Below, piece after piece: positions 22,966 through 33,984 of a stretch of DNA of 64,000 bases (the first letter of the stretch is position 1; every line of letters starts with the position of its first letter). A model generated the notes under the pieces. That model saw only the letters and a list, made by a program, of their open reading frames with translations. It was not told the origin of the DNA and did no database searches. Origin of the DNA: Chloranthus sessilifolius (Eukaryota > Streptophyta > Magnoliopsida > Chloranthales > Chloranthaceae); the NCBI GenBank assembly GCA_021018995.1, contig CM037588.1:147393725-147457724 (forward strand), written 5' to 3'. The translations under genes were made by a program, and so were the position numbers.

Positions 22966-25204
22966 TGGGTCAGTCAATGGGAGGAGTTGTTGCTCTCAAG
23001 GTTCACAACTCCATTAATAGTGTGCCATTAGTTACTTGTTGAATGAGTTTATAATTGATGAAAAAATGCTTTGAGAACCATATTATTACAATTGGAACAG
23101 ACAGCCCTGCTGGGAAACTGATATTGTATGGCTGACCATTTATTTCCAGGGCCTATAAGTACTTAAACTGATATTGTATGGTTCGAAGTTGGCTAGTTCT
23201 GTTTATATAAAGATTTTATTGGGTTTTGTAATGGAATTTAAGATTTTTTAGGGTGTATGTATATGTTTTTTAATTTTTTTGTGTAGTTGAAGTAGTTGTG
23301 AGCTGGGTTTTTTATTATGTTGTTTGTTTCTTGGAGCTCTTAGTGGATTTGAGTTTGGTTGTGTTGTTGATTTTATCAGTTTTCATGGTTTGACAACTCT
23401 GTTTTGGATTCTTTTTCTTTTTTGTTTTTGCCCGTTGAATACTTACCTTGGTTTCTTATTATTTCTTGGTTTCTCATTATTTCTTATTATTCCCGTTGAA
23501 TACTTACCTTGGTTTCTTTTACACAAGTTTCTTTCTGTATTTTCAAGTATTTACTGCCTTTTATACGATTTTTTCTGTTGTAGCTGTCATTAATTTTTTG
23601 AAAGATATGGGGAATTAATTATTTTCTACCTTTATTTGCTGGTTTTCACTGCTTTTATTCTTAATTATGGCACTTCTTTTAACCTTTTTCTTAGAGAATT
23701 AATGTAGAGTGATTAGTTGGCTTTCTTAGTTCCTCTGAGTTTTTACTACTTTTATTGGGATTTAATTTTCACACCATTATTATTCTTATTTACCTTTGTG
23801 TGAAGGAATAAAGCTGGCCTCTTACTTAATTTACTTTGTCATCTTATGTTCCAATTTATTGTCTAAAACCACCTCTCACCATTTTTTGCAGTCAATATTT
23901 CAAGATTTGCCTTCTCTCTTTGGGTGTTGACTAATTTTTCGTGAATTTAATGCTTTGGTTTGTTATCACTAACGTTCACAACGGTGAAAGAGATCGAGAT
24001 TTGATTTAACTTGGCTCTTGTGATTTCTTTTTGCTACCCATTTACTCAAGCAAATGTTTGATTTCTTCTTGCATGCATTATGATAGAAGAACCATCAATT
24101 TGCTCGAAGATCTTAGCCGCAGGAGCTACTAAGCAACTACTCAAACCATCGAGTCGGTAATAAAGCCTCTGCTAGAGCATAATCTCGGTGCTCTTAAGTC
24201 TCTTCTCGCATGTAAAGAAGCACGGCAGAGATAGCTAATTTTAATGGGATCCACGCTTTGATAAATACTCGATAGCCCCATCAAAAGAATTCATGCAAGG
24301 TGAGTATGCCCAAGCACTGCAGGAAAATGCAACCTGTGCTCTTGCAAATATCTCAGGTGGTCTATCATATGTCATCGCAAGCCTTGGACAAAGCCTCAAG
24401 TCATGCACTTCACATATGCAGATTGCAGACACATTGGGTGTTGTAGCTTCTGGTCTTATGATATATGATATCAAAGATGAATCTATTAGAGCATCAGATC
24501 CTATGATTATTGAGCAGAGTTTGACCAAACAGTTTAAACCACAGTTGCAATTTCTTATGCTGGAGCGTACAATAGAAGCCCTAGCCACCTTGTACGGAAA
24601 CACTATACTCTCAAAGAAATTAAAAAATTTAGATGCAAAGCGCTTGCTTGTTGGTCTGATCACCATGGCAACCAATGAGGTTAAGGATGAGCTTATAAAA
24701 ACTTTGCTCATACTTTGCAGCAATGAAGGTTCTGTTTGGCGTGCACTTCAAGGTATAATTTTCATTGATTGGGTTCATGGCGATTTGTGTTGTCCACAGT
24801 TTTAGCTGTTTATTCATTTTCACTAGAGTAAATATGTTTTTCATGATTCATTAATTGCTTATCATCATTGTAGAGTCCTCTCTTCACTTACATTTTAATT
24901 CTGCAGAGTGATTCTAAAGAATATAGCAGTACAGGGGTTTGTGCTTTACTGCTTGCAGTTTTATTTCAAGATAGAGATATCATTCGGGCACATGCAACCA
25001 TGTGATCCATTCCCATGCTAGTTAAACTGTTGAAGTCAGAGGAGCCTACAAACAGATATTTTTCAGCCCAAGCACTGACCAGTCTTGTCTGCAATGGTAG
25101 CAGAGGAACTCTTCTTGTTGTAGCCAATACAGGGGCGCCTGTTGGGCTTATTTCTTTACTTGGCTGTACTGATGCTGATATATCAGACCTTCTGGAATTG
25201 TCAG

Positions 25205-25871
25205 AGGAATTCTCAAGTTTTATGCAAGGATTCCGATGGATTTCAGAGTGTTTCAATCTGTGTCCTAAGGCCTCCTTATATAGAAATTTTAATATGACTG
25301 TTGGACCAACAGTCATATTTTGGACGGCTCAGATCTTTCAAAGATCTCAACCGCTACATCCAACGGCTGCATGAAAGGTTGTAACTTTTCGAATTCAAAT
25401 TCGAACGGTTATACACCTTTATAAGCGGTTGTAAAACGGTTGGGTCCAACGGTCAATATTTGACCAATCCGTTTGGCCCAATAGACCGAATTGACCCGTT
25501 GAATAGTGACCTGGTCAAAATTCAAACCTCTCCTTGACGACTTGCGTGCGAAGTGCAAAGTCGTCTTGGCCTAAGCGCCAATCGCCTAGCATGTCGCCCT
25601 TGCGCACATGCACGCCTTGGCGCGTCTTGAAGCTAACTGACTCGCCGCTAGGCACACTCTTCTCTTATTATTGTTAAACAATAATAGAAGGTGAAAGGTT
25701 CTATATATAGCCTAAGCACTTTTAATTTTTACCAATGTGGGACTATTCATTTGCATATAAAACTTGAGAATAACTATTGCCTAAAAACCCAACCCAAAAC
25801 TAAGAAATCAAATAAAGTTTTATTTTCTTTAAATTATTAAAATATTTATTATATTAATAATAAATATAACA
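25205..25871 (-). repeat. 3' LTR of the copia element (667 bp, full length)
   Basis: On the minus strand it starts TGTTATATTTATTATTAAT and ends CTTGAGAATTCCT. It contains about 226 bp (roughly 25510-25735, including the GC-rich GCGCACATGCACGCC part) that the other LTR lacks. Confidence 0.88.
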
Positions 25872-26430
25872 ATCCCCCACAAATTTTAAATAAAATAAAG
25901 ACACTGGTACTGAAAATATGTGCATACCATGAAAGGTACCTTTTGGGTTTGAACCTTCACTTAGTGTAAACTTATCAAAGTCTTATCAGGGTGCACAGAG
26001 ACCATAGTCTTGAACTGAGGACCCTATATGACATGACCGGATAAATAACACACATATATTTTTCTTAAGATCGAGTTTTCTATAAAGCTAGCACTATTAT
26101 GGCCTTGTGCTTATACCCTGGTTTCATGAATGTTTATTTGAGAAAAACCATAATCTCATAGGAAGCGGCCGCACCTCCACATTCACATAGGTAAGTCTGT
26201 CGAATATGTTTCTGTAACCAAACACATTAACATAAAATGTTACAGACTTATTATGAGTATGTACTCATCCTTCTCTTTGTCATTACAGATTCCAAGCACT
26301 TGACACCTGTCTTGGGATGGACATTTTAGCTAAATTAAAGTGCTTCTAATCATCACTCTCATGTCGTACTCTTCCATTGAACTTAAGGATTTGGTGAACA
26401 AATATTAAGTTGGATTTTTGACATAGGTGA

Positions 26431-28024
26431 TCAACTATATGGTTTTAGTCCTATCCCGATAGATGTTTTCTTTACCAATTCTCTAGAAAGTCCTTTGGTA
26501 AATGGATCAGCCAAATTATTATTGGTCCGAATTGAGTCTATCCCAATTACTCCATCCTTGAGTAATTCTCTAACATAACGGTGTCGTAGACCAATATGTC
26601 TATTCTTACCATTATAAACTTTATTGTAGGCTTTTGCTCGTAGCCTCACTATCACAATTTATTGTAATAGGTGGCATAGGCTTTGGCCACAAAGGAATTT
26701 CAAGAGTAAATTTGAAGCCATTACGCCTCTTTGCCACATGCAGTTAAGGCAATAAACTCAATTCCATTGTAGAATGAGTAATACATGTTTGTTTTTAGAT
26801 CCCCATGAGATGTGACCACCGAGAGTGAATACCCATACACTCGTAGCCTTGGATTCATCTGAATCTGAATTCCAACTTGCATCACTGTATCCTTCTAAAA
26901 CATTAGGAAAACCAGAATAATGCAATCCATAATGTACACTTCCTTTTAAATATCTAAATACGAGATATAGCATTCCAATGATCATGACATGGATTATATG
27001 TATACCTACTTAATTTTCCAGCGCATATGCCAAGTCGGGGCCTAGTATGGTGCATTGCATACATCAAACTACCGATTACTCTAGCATATTCTAACCGACG
27101 AGATCTACCTTTATTATAAATAAGTTTGATGCTAGGATCATATGGTGTGAATGGGTTTACCATCTAAATGATTATATTTATTGAGAATTTTCTCTATGTA
27201 ATGAGAGGGTTAAAGTAAGCTCATTGTCGCTTTCTTACTATTTTGATTCCTAAGATGACATCAAGATTACTCATATCTTTCATATCAAAATTAGTAGAGA
27301 GAAAAGATTTAGTACCCATTATCCTATCTGGAACAGTGCCAAATATAAGCATATCATCTACATATAAACATATGATAACTCCCTTATTTACAGAAAATTT
27401 ACTATAGACACATTTATCAGATTCATTAATTTTGAAACCGTTAGAAACAATAACACTTTCAAATTTTTCATGCCATTGTTTAGGAGCTTGTTTTAAACCA
27501 TAAAGAGATTTAATTAATTTACAAACTTTATGCTCCTGCCCGGTCATTACAAAACCTTCAGGTTGCTCCATATAAACTTCTTCTTCTAATTCACCATTTA
27601 AGAATGCAGTTTTTACATCCATTTGATGAATTTGTAAATGATAAATAGAAGCAAGTGCTATTAAGATCCTAATAGTTGAAATTAAGCTCTTTGGTGCATA
27701 AGTATCAAAAGCGTCAATACCTTCCTTTTGTCTAAATCCTTTTGCCACCAATCGGGCCTTAAACTTATCTATAGTTCCATCAGCTTTAAGTTTTCGTTTG
27801 AAAATCCATTTACAACCTATAGGTTTAGATCCTACAGGAAGATCAACTAGTTTCCATGTTTTATTACCCATTATAGATTCTATTTCATCATTTATTGCTT
27901 CCTTCCAAAAGGCAGCATCTTGCGATTTTATAGCCTCATTAAATGTTAATGGATCATTTTCAATATGAAAAGAAAACATGGTTTCCTTTACTTGTTCTGA
28001 TCTTGTTCCCTCTACTACAAACAT
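26431..28024 (-). pseudogene. Copia reverse transcriptase and RNase H region, broken
   Basis: The RT is open over 27221-28024: FWKEAINDEIESIMGNKTW, MDVKTAFLNGELEEEVYMEQ, SLYGLKQAPKQWHEKF and the catalytic YVDDM box. RNase H follows in pieces (26954-27163 with RVIGSLMYAMHHTRP; 26758-26985 with GYSDASWNSDSDESKAT; 26431-26655 with HIGLRHRYVRELL and NLADPFTKGL). Frame changes between the pieces show inactivating indels. Copies DNA from element RNA in the family; here presumably inactive. Confidence 0.88.
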
Positions 28025-28194
28025 ATAAAAATCCGAACCAAAAGTTTTTTCTTTTCACACTCTTTTGCTTTTTCTGAGATCCGTGTTTTCTATATTTTCA
28101 GAATTTATAATTAATTTTTCTTTATCAGAATTTTCATTAATTCTAGGAATAGAAGAAAAATAATGTTCATAAAATTCAGCATCTCTAGATTCAA

Positions 28195-29446
28195 TTATAC
28201 TATTTTGATCAATTGCACTTTAGATTGATTACCAAAATCAGGGCTTTCTTTGGTTAATGAGTATCCAATAAATACGCATTCAATGGCCCTATTACCTAAT
28301 TTGGGTCTTTTAAGATCCAGTAATCTAACGAGCTCACACCCCACACTTTGAGATATATAAGATTTGGTTTTCTTCCATAACTCATAGGGAGTTATACTAG
28401 AACTCTTTTGTGGCACTCTATTTAAAAGATGACAAGCGAAGTGCTTCACCCCATAAATTTAAATTTAAACGAGTTTAAAAGCATAGCATTTACCATTTCT
28501 ATTAAAGTTCGATTTTTCTTTCTCATTGTACCATTACATTTGAGGAGTGTAAGGTGCGAAAAAATGTCGACCCCCACATTTTCACAAAAATTCACTAAAA
28601 TCATTGGAAGTGTATTCTCCTCCTCTATCGATTTTAAAGTTTTAATTTTAAAATTTAAGCGATTTTCAACTTCTTCTTTATAAGCTTTAAATTTTCCTAA
28701 AGCTTCATCTTTATGTTTTAACAAATAAACATAAGTATATTTTGAATAATCATCAATAAATGTTATAAAATATCTTTTTCCTCCTCTAGTTAAAATACTA
28801 TTTAAATCACAAATATAATGAATGAGTTCTAAAATATGAGATTTTCTTTCTACTTTATTGAAAGGTTTTCTAGTGATTTTAGTTTGAGCATAAATTCTAC
28901 ATTTATCATGAATATTTTTCTCGCTTCTAGGAATTAATCCTTATTTTATCATAGAATTTAAACGATTAGCATTCACATGCCCTAATCTATCATGCCATAA
29001 TGAAAGAGAATCAACAATATAAACGGAAGAAGGCATTTCATTGATTACATTCAATGTACACATCCCATTATGGACATATCCTTTCCCCACAAATACACCA
29101 CCCTTAGTGATTACAACTTTATCCGATTCAAAGACTAACTTGAAACCATGTTTATTGAGTAAAGCGGTGAGATCGATTCTTACGAATCTCGGGAACACTC
29201 TGATACATCGGTCAAAATAAGGGTCTTATCGAGGTCAATTTAAGATTGATTTTCCTGAACCCTTGACCTTCTGATTGAAGCGTTCCCCATAAAGAGCTCT
29301 TGTCCGTTTGTGTCCTCCGCATAGTTGGCAAAGAAAGATCGGCAGTTACAAACATGCCTAGTGGCACCAGAATCGATCCACCAGTCTTTTTCGCTTCCAA
29401 CCATGTTGATTTCGGAAATCATGGCTACAAACTTTTCTTCGGTCAC
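28195..29446 (-). pseudogene. Copia protease and integrase region, heavily damaged
   Basis: The protease frame 29240-29446 keeps WWIDSGATRHVCNCRSFF with an intact DSG. The integrase zinc region follows at 28941-29198 (LSLWHDRLGHVNANRLN). The catalytic core between 28450 and 28930 has no continuous frame. 28195-28449 holds the tail (HLLNRVPQKSS, TPYELW, VFIGYSLTKESPDFG). Confidence 0.8.
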
Positions 29447-30199
29447 ATTCGCTTGAGATTCTTTCTCCTTTTGATCGCAATCCTTTTGAAGTGACCGTGT
29501 CTACCACAGTGATAACAACTGCCCTTTTTCTTTTGGCCCTGATGACCTTGGCTCTTAAATTTCTTGTTAGCCTTATCAGAATTGAAGTTGCCTTTCCGCT
29601 TTCCATGTGATTTGGACGTACCAACCTCCACCATATGAGCCTTTGAAGTTAATTGAGATTGCTCATCTTTCTTATCGCGAACACGTTCATCTTCAACTCG
29701 AAGATGGTGGCACAACTCTTCAAACGAAAGTTCTTTCTTTTTATGTTTGAGAGTGTTTCTGCAGTCCTTCCATGAGGCAGGCAATTTGTGGATAATAGCA
29801 TGATTGTGAAAAATGGGATCCATTTTTATGCCCTCTTGATTAATTTGACCGATAATATACTGAATCTCATGAACTTGATCGAGAATCGGTTTATTATCGA
29901 TCATTTTAAAATCTAAATCTTGACTTACAATGAAGCTCTTTGTCTTGGCATCTTCATTTTGTACTTTGTCTCAGCGCCTTCCAAAGTTCCATTGACGGCA
30001 TGCTCGGTACACATCGAAGAGAGAATTTGCTAGCATATTGAGAATGTGCCTTCTGAGATATAATCATCTTGCTCCCATTTACGGCGTTTATGAGCATTGG
30101 CAAGAGATTCTCCATCGAATCTTCAGCTCATGCGGTTTTGGAGTGGTTAGGACATAAGCAACTTTCAAAGTCGTCAATACGAAATGTATCTTCTGCCAT
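29358..30199 (-). pseudogene. Copia Gag with CCHC zinc knuckle, broken
   Basis: A probable start MAEDTFRIDDFE lies at 30199. The frame is interrupted before the longer open part 29443-29904 (PILDQVHEIQYIIGQI, LPASWKDCRNTLKHKKKEL) and ends in the zinc knuckle CYHCGRHGHFK, where the frame shifts. It lies directly upstream of protease, as expected. Confidence 0.8.
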
Positions 30200-30547
30200 C
30201 TTCGAAGTTGTTAGTCGAATCGCTCCAATTTGACGAAGTCGTGAGTCATCACTTTCGATTTGAAGCCATTATAAAAGAGATTAGCGTTTTAAAATTGTTA
30301 GATATTAGGAGAATGTAATCCAAAATGATGAAAAGGGCAAGAGAATTGGACTCGAGGCACGTAATCGTTGTCTTTAAACGCTACGCTCCCTACTCGAGTA
30401 AATCTTCGAGTTTGCAAAAGGGTTCAATGAGGCGTTTCCAGGATACAACGAGCCCAATCTCTTGGATGCGATCCGTTACTTTGCAATAGTAGAGGATCGC
30501 CCCAGAAAACTCAATCCGATGGAGTACCACCAAAAGAAGATAGCAAG

Positions 30548-30988
30548 AGGAATTCTCAAGTTTTATGCAAGGATTCCGATGGATTTCAGAGTGTTTCAAT
30601 CTGTGTCCTAAGGCCTCCTTATATAGAAATTTTAATATGACTGTTGGACCAACAGTCATATTTTGGCAACTCGAGATCTTTCAAAGATCTCAACCGCTAC
30701 ATCCAACTACGCATGAAAGGTTGTAACTTTTCGAATTCAAATTCGAACGGTTATACACCTTTATAAGCGGTTGTAAAACGGTTGGGTCCAACGGTCAATA
30801 TTTGACCAATCCGTTTGGCCCAATAGACCGAATTGACCCGTTGAATAGTGACCCATTAGGCCCGACTTTGCATATAAAACTTGAGAATAACTATTGCCTA
30901 AAAACCCAACCCAAAACTAAGAAATCAAATAAAGTTTTATTTTCTTTAAATTATTAAAATATTTATTATATTAATAATAAATATAACA
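30548..30988 (-). repeat. 5' LTR of the copia element (441 bp, internally deleted)
   Basis: Same termini as the 667-bp partner, but GTGACCCATTAGGCCCGACT-type text bridges a 226-bp deletion. The rest is almost identical, with a small cluster of differences near 30664-30715. Confidence 0.88.
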
Positions 30989-31939
30989 GTCAGAAGAGTT
31001 TATTTTGGTGTGAAATCCAGACAGACCCGGTGCACCTATTCTAGCCCTTGGACTTTTGACTCAGCTAGCAAAAGATGGCCCCTCAAAGAAGCTTGCAATG
31101 GTTGAAGCTGGGGCTATAGAGGCATTGACCAAGTATTTTTCTCTTAGGAAGAAGCTACAATGATTTATTGGGAATTCTATTTGATCTTTGAAATAAGGAG
31201 ACATGAAATTTGCATTTGGTGTCAATCGACTTGTGGCGGTTCTCGTCTAGGTGGATCTTGATTGGTGTTGTCAATCGGCATGGGCTCCAACTAAAGCATT
31301 AGAGAGTTTGTTTTCCTCGAACCACATAAGAAATGGAGAAACATGTCTTTGCTATAGTGGTTTGGTTGGTTTATTGAGTGAAAGTCCGAAGGGCCCTTCT
31401 TGTTGGTGTTGAAATGAATGTGGTTGATATCCTTTGCAGTATTCTATCCTCAAGTTGTTCAATAGAGCTGAAAGGAGAAGCTGCAGAGCTGTGTTGTGTG
31501 CTTTTTGGAAATACGAGAATTCGGTCTACAATGGCTACAGCTCGGTGTGAGGAGCCTTTGGTGTCTCTTCTTTTAACTGAGTTCAGCCCTGCTCAACACT
31601 CGACAGTTCGTGCTTTAGATAAACTGTTGGATGATATATTGCATGAAGGGAGTTGGAAAGGGATGACATGAACCAGGTTGAAAAAGACGGTGTCGATGTC
31701 CGAATTATAACAGACATGCTTTTGTTTTTGTACTATTGTAAAAATACGGTGCCGATGTTTGAATTATAGCCGACAAATTTTTCTTTTTGTACTAGTGTAA
31801 TTCTTACTTTTGATTCAATTGAGTCTCATATTTTCCTAATAAGTTTCTCTATTTTACTTTTATCAGAACCTTTATATACGCAAAGCTTCTAGTGGGCATC
31901 TCTCTGTTTATAATGCCGGTATAAACATGACAACGGCAA

Positions 31940-32158
31940 TTTTTTAGTGTTGCCACTACTATTGGCAACTTAGCGGCAGCAATTGTAAAAACTGCCGCTA
32001 TTACCTTCACCGGCAGTTGTAAAAACTGCCGCTAAAATAAAGTAGCGACAACACTAGTAGCGGCAGTTTTTACAACTGCCGGTGAGGATATTAGTGGCAG
32101 TTTTTTTGTTAATAGCGACAGTTTTTAACTGTTGCTAATAGTCTTATTTTTTGTAGTG
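31940..32158. mobile_element. CACTA-like element remnant with perfect 27-bp hairpin
   Basis: Subterminal words GCGGCAGTTTTTACAACTGC and GCCGCTA repeat in both orientations. The right end is TTATTTTTTGTAGTG (32144-32158). Arms 32008-32034 and 32058-32084 are perfect reverse complements over 27 bp with a 23-bp loop. Relatives lie at 38358-38519 and 42092-42225. A clean left terminus and TSD are not evident. Confidence 0.6.
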
Positions 32159-32304
32159 CCAATAGCGAAAATTAGAAGTAAAACAAATGTAAAATAGAAT
32201 AATTATTTTTTTATATTATTTATAGGTTATGGATGTGTACTGGGTAATATGGTGCCTGGAGCAAAAAAATATAGCATTTAAAAAAAAAAATATTGGAGAA
32301 ACAC

Positions 32305-32633
32305 AACAACTCATTAGAGATGGCTAGAAGCCGTCTCCAATAATAGAGGGAATCCTATTGGAGACGGCTTTAAGCCGTCTCCAATAATAGATGATTGTTA
32401 TTGGGGATGGTTATAAGCCATCCCCAAAGCCAATAATCTATTATTAGAGACGGTGTTAAGCCGTCTCCAATAATAAATGCTTATTATTGGGGACGACTGC
32501 ATGCCGTCTCCAAAGACAATGGAGACGGTGTATTTGAGACTACATTGAAGCCATCTCCAATAGTATTGGAGACTGCTTTTCCATCTTTGGAGACGGTTAA
32601 AAGCTGTCTCCAATAAATTTATTTTTTGTAGTG
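32305..32633. mobile_element. CACTA-like element with GGAGACGG...CCGTCTCC hairpins
   Basis: About seven short palindromes of the form GAGACGGCTTTAAGCCGTCTC, each followed by CAATAATAG-like text, fill 300 bp. The element ends TTATTTTTTGTAGTG at 32633. Only the right CACTA-type terminus is visible. Confidence 0.6.
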
Positions 32634-32639
32634 GTATTT

Positions 32640-33640
32640 TTAACTTTGAAAATCACGCAAACCTTATTTGAAGAAAATGAGATATATATTAAGGTTTTTC
32701 AGCGTTCCAAACGCGATGACATAGTCCGTTTAACTGTGCGATTTATCGTTTATGACATAAAAGTTAATGCCCCTTATTTATAAGTATAAAATAATTGTAA
32801 ACTTATGTTAAAATTAAATGGTAGATATTAGAGGCGTTATCGGGTCAGTTTTTATGCAAAATCAAAATTGAACCGATAAAGTTCAAAACTGAAACCGAAC
32901 CGGTTCAGTCGATTATCGGTTTCTAAACCCCATTTTTAAAAACTTTTTTTTATTTGTAGCATTTTTATAGAAGTTTTAATCCATTTTAATGAAATTAATC
33001 AAACATAGTGGATTAATTTTTAAATGAAATTAATCCATTTTATAGACCTCATTTTAATGAAATTAATCCATTTTAAAAGAGAATTTTTTGTTTGCAACGT
33101 ATTTTTTTGTATGTAACTGAGTAGTACCACTATCGGTTTGGTTTCAGTTTTTTAACATTAAAATCGAAACCGAATCAATAACTATCGGTTTCTATTTTTT
33201 GAAATCGAAATCGATATGTCCCAAAATTGAAACTAAAATTTCGGTCAGTTTGGTCGGTTTTCTGCACAACCCTAGCAGATATTTTCCAACACTGGCATCC
33301 ATTTAAAATGAATTAAATGGTACATCTTTTTTATAATTTTAATTTAATTTAATTTTTTTATAATTTTTCTTAGGACTTCTCCTTCGAATATTTTCCCGAA
33401 CTTCTCAGATTTTTTTGAATTTTAACCTCGCCGAACTATTGCTGAACCCCGATGTGGTGACTATGTTGGGTATTAGTGGCCCATTTTAAAAGTAATGGCC
33501 ATTAAATCAGATTCGAAAAAAGATTCCGTCAAATATGTTCACCCCCATCTCAATTGGTTGCCCATAAATTTTGAGAGAAATCCGAGTACGACACATAAAT
33601 CGATGATTAGATCATGTATCTACGGCCATAGCATAATCAT
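32640..33640. other. Non-coding AT-rich repeat text
   Basis: Contains CCGAACCGGTTCAG-type and ATCGGTTT repeats (32850-33250) and a block (33360-33480) that recurs within the hAT-like element near 46340-46460. No gene. Confidence 0.5.
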
Positions 33641-33846
33641 TGATTGAATCAATTCTGAGGATTTTCTGAGAGAAACTTAAAAACAAAGGATTCTGAGTTT
33701 TATAAGAATCTGTCAGGAATTTGAGTAACTTAAGAACGCATATAGGAAAAATCAGGAATCTGAGTCTGCTAAGAATCTGTCAGGAATCTGAGTGTCCAAG
33801 AATCTGAGCTTTTCTGAGAAAAACCAAAAAACACTTGAACGAGGCC

Positions 33847-33960
33847 TTAGTGTGGAAGATTGAGATGAAAAAAGATCTTCATCCTTTGATTTAAAGGCGA
33901 GGGGTAGAAATCACTGTGGACGGATAAAAATAAGGGTACTTTTTACCATTTATTGTTACA
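33847..33960. repeat. Right half of the foldback module split by the Harbinger insertion
   Basis: TTAGTGTGGAAGATTGAGAT and CATCCTTTGATTTAAA continue, with mismatches, the module that stops at 12361 (compare AAGATTGGGAGGATAAATGA near 5720). See the insertion at 12365. Confidence 0.55.
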
Positions 33961-33984
33961 GTAATGGACTCGTTCTATGTGCAG

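Larger units (their letters stand above)
20196..24080. other. Mostly non-coding interior of the Harbinger element
   Basis: No complete gene is visible. The only coding-like stretch is 20703-20861. The rest is AT-rich, with T-rich intron-like text from 23180 to 24060. A partial hAT-MITE copy lies at 22830-22965. Confidence 0.5.
25205..30988 (-). mobile_element. Ty1/copia LTR retrotransposon with TSD GTCAG
   Basis: 5784 bp, minus strand, inserted in the CSI1 fragment. GTCAG flanks both ends (25200-25204 and 30989-30993). LTRs are 25205-25871 (3' LTR) and 30548-30988 (5' LTR). Domain order on the minus strand is Gag, protease, integrase, RT, RNase H, the copia order. Several stops and frameshifts break the polyprotein, so it is non-autonomous. 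LTRs are nearly identical outside one 226-bp deletion, so insertion is fairly recent. Confidence 0.92.
24084..31671 (+). pseudogene. CSI1/POM2-like armadillo gene fragments (cellulose synthase-interactive), split by a copia element
   Basis: Segments collinear with CELLULOSE SYNTHASE INTERACTIVE 1, a large ARM-repeat protein linking cellulose synthase complexes to cortical microtubules. 24084-24240 is degraded. 24253-24752 contains [20 protein letters not shown] and ends RALQ before GT. 24907-25204 contains [15 protein letters not shown] and [12 protein letters not shown], with a TGA at 25003-25005. After the copia insertion, 31024-31163 contains [19 protein letters not shown], and 31378-31671 contains [15 protein letters not shown]. 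Frameshifts and stops separate the parts, and most of the central gene and the whole C-terminus (C2 region) are missing. Splice-like joints at 24753 and 24906 suggest a genomic and not an mRNA-derived copy. Confidence 0.8.
12365..33846 (+). mobile_element. Large PIF/Harbinger-type element (about 21.5 kb with nested insertions)
   Basis: Left end TTA|GGCGTCTTTC, right end GAACGAGGCC|TTA; TTA is the usual Harbinger target duplication. Both ends carry CTCAGATTC-like subterminal words. The outside flanks rejoin into one dispersed repeat (12110-12361 plus 33847-33960), which supports a single insertion. Inside are ORF1 with a Myb/SANT domain (16630), a DDE transposase (17828), two further ORFs, CSI1 gene fragments and a nested copia element. 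The terminal match is imperfect (8 of the first 10 bases), so the right boundary is less certain than the left. Confidence 0.55.

Noticed and set aside
24241..24723. 160-codon minus-strand frame
   Set aside because: Antisense shadow of the CSI1-like fragment, whose + strand matches a known ARM protein.
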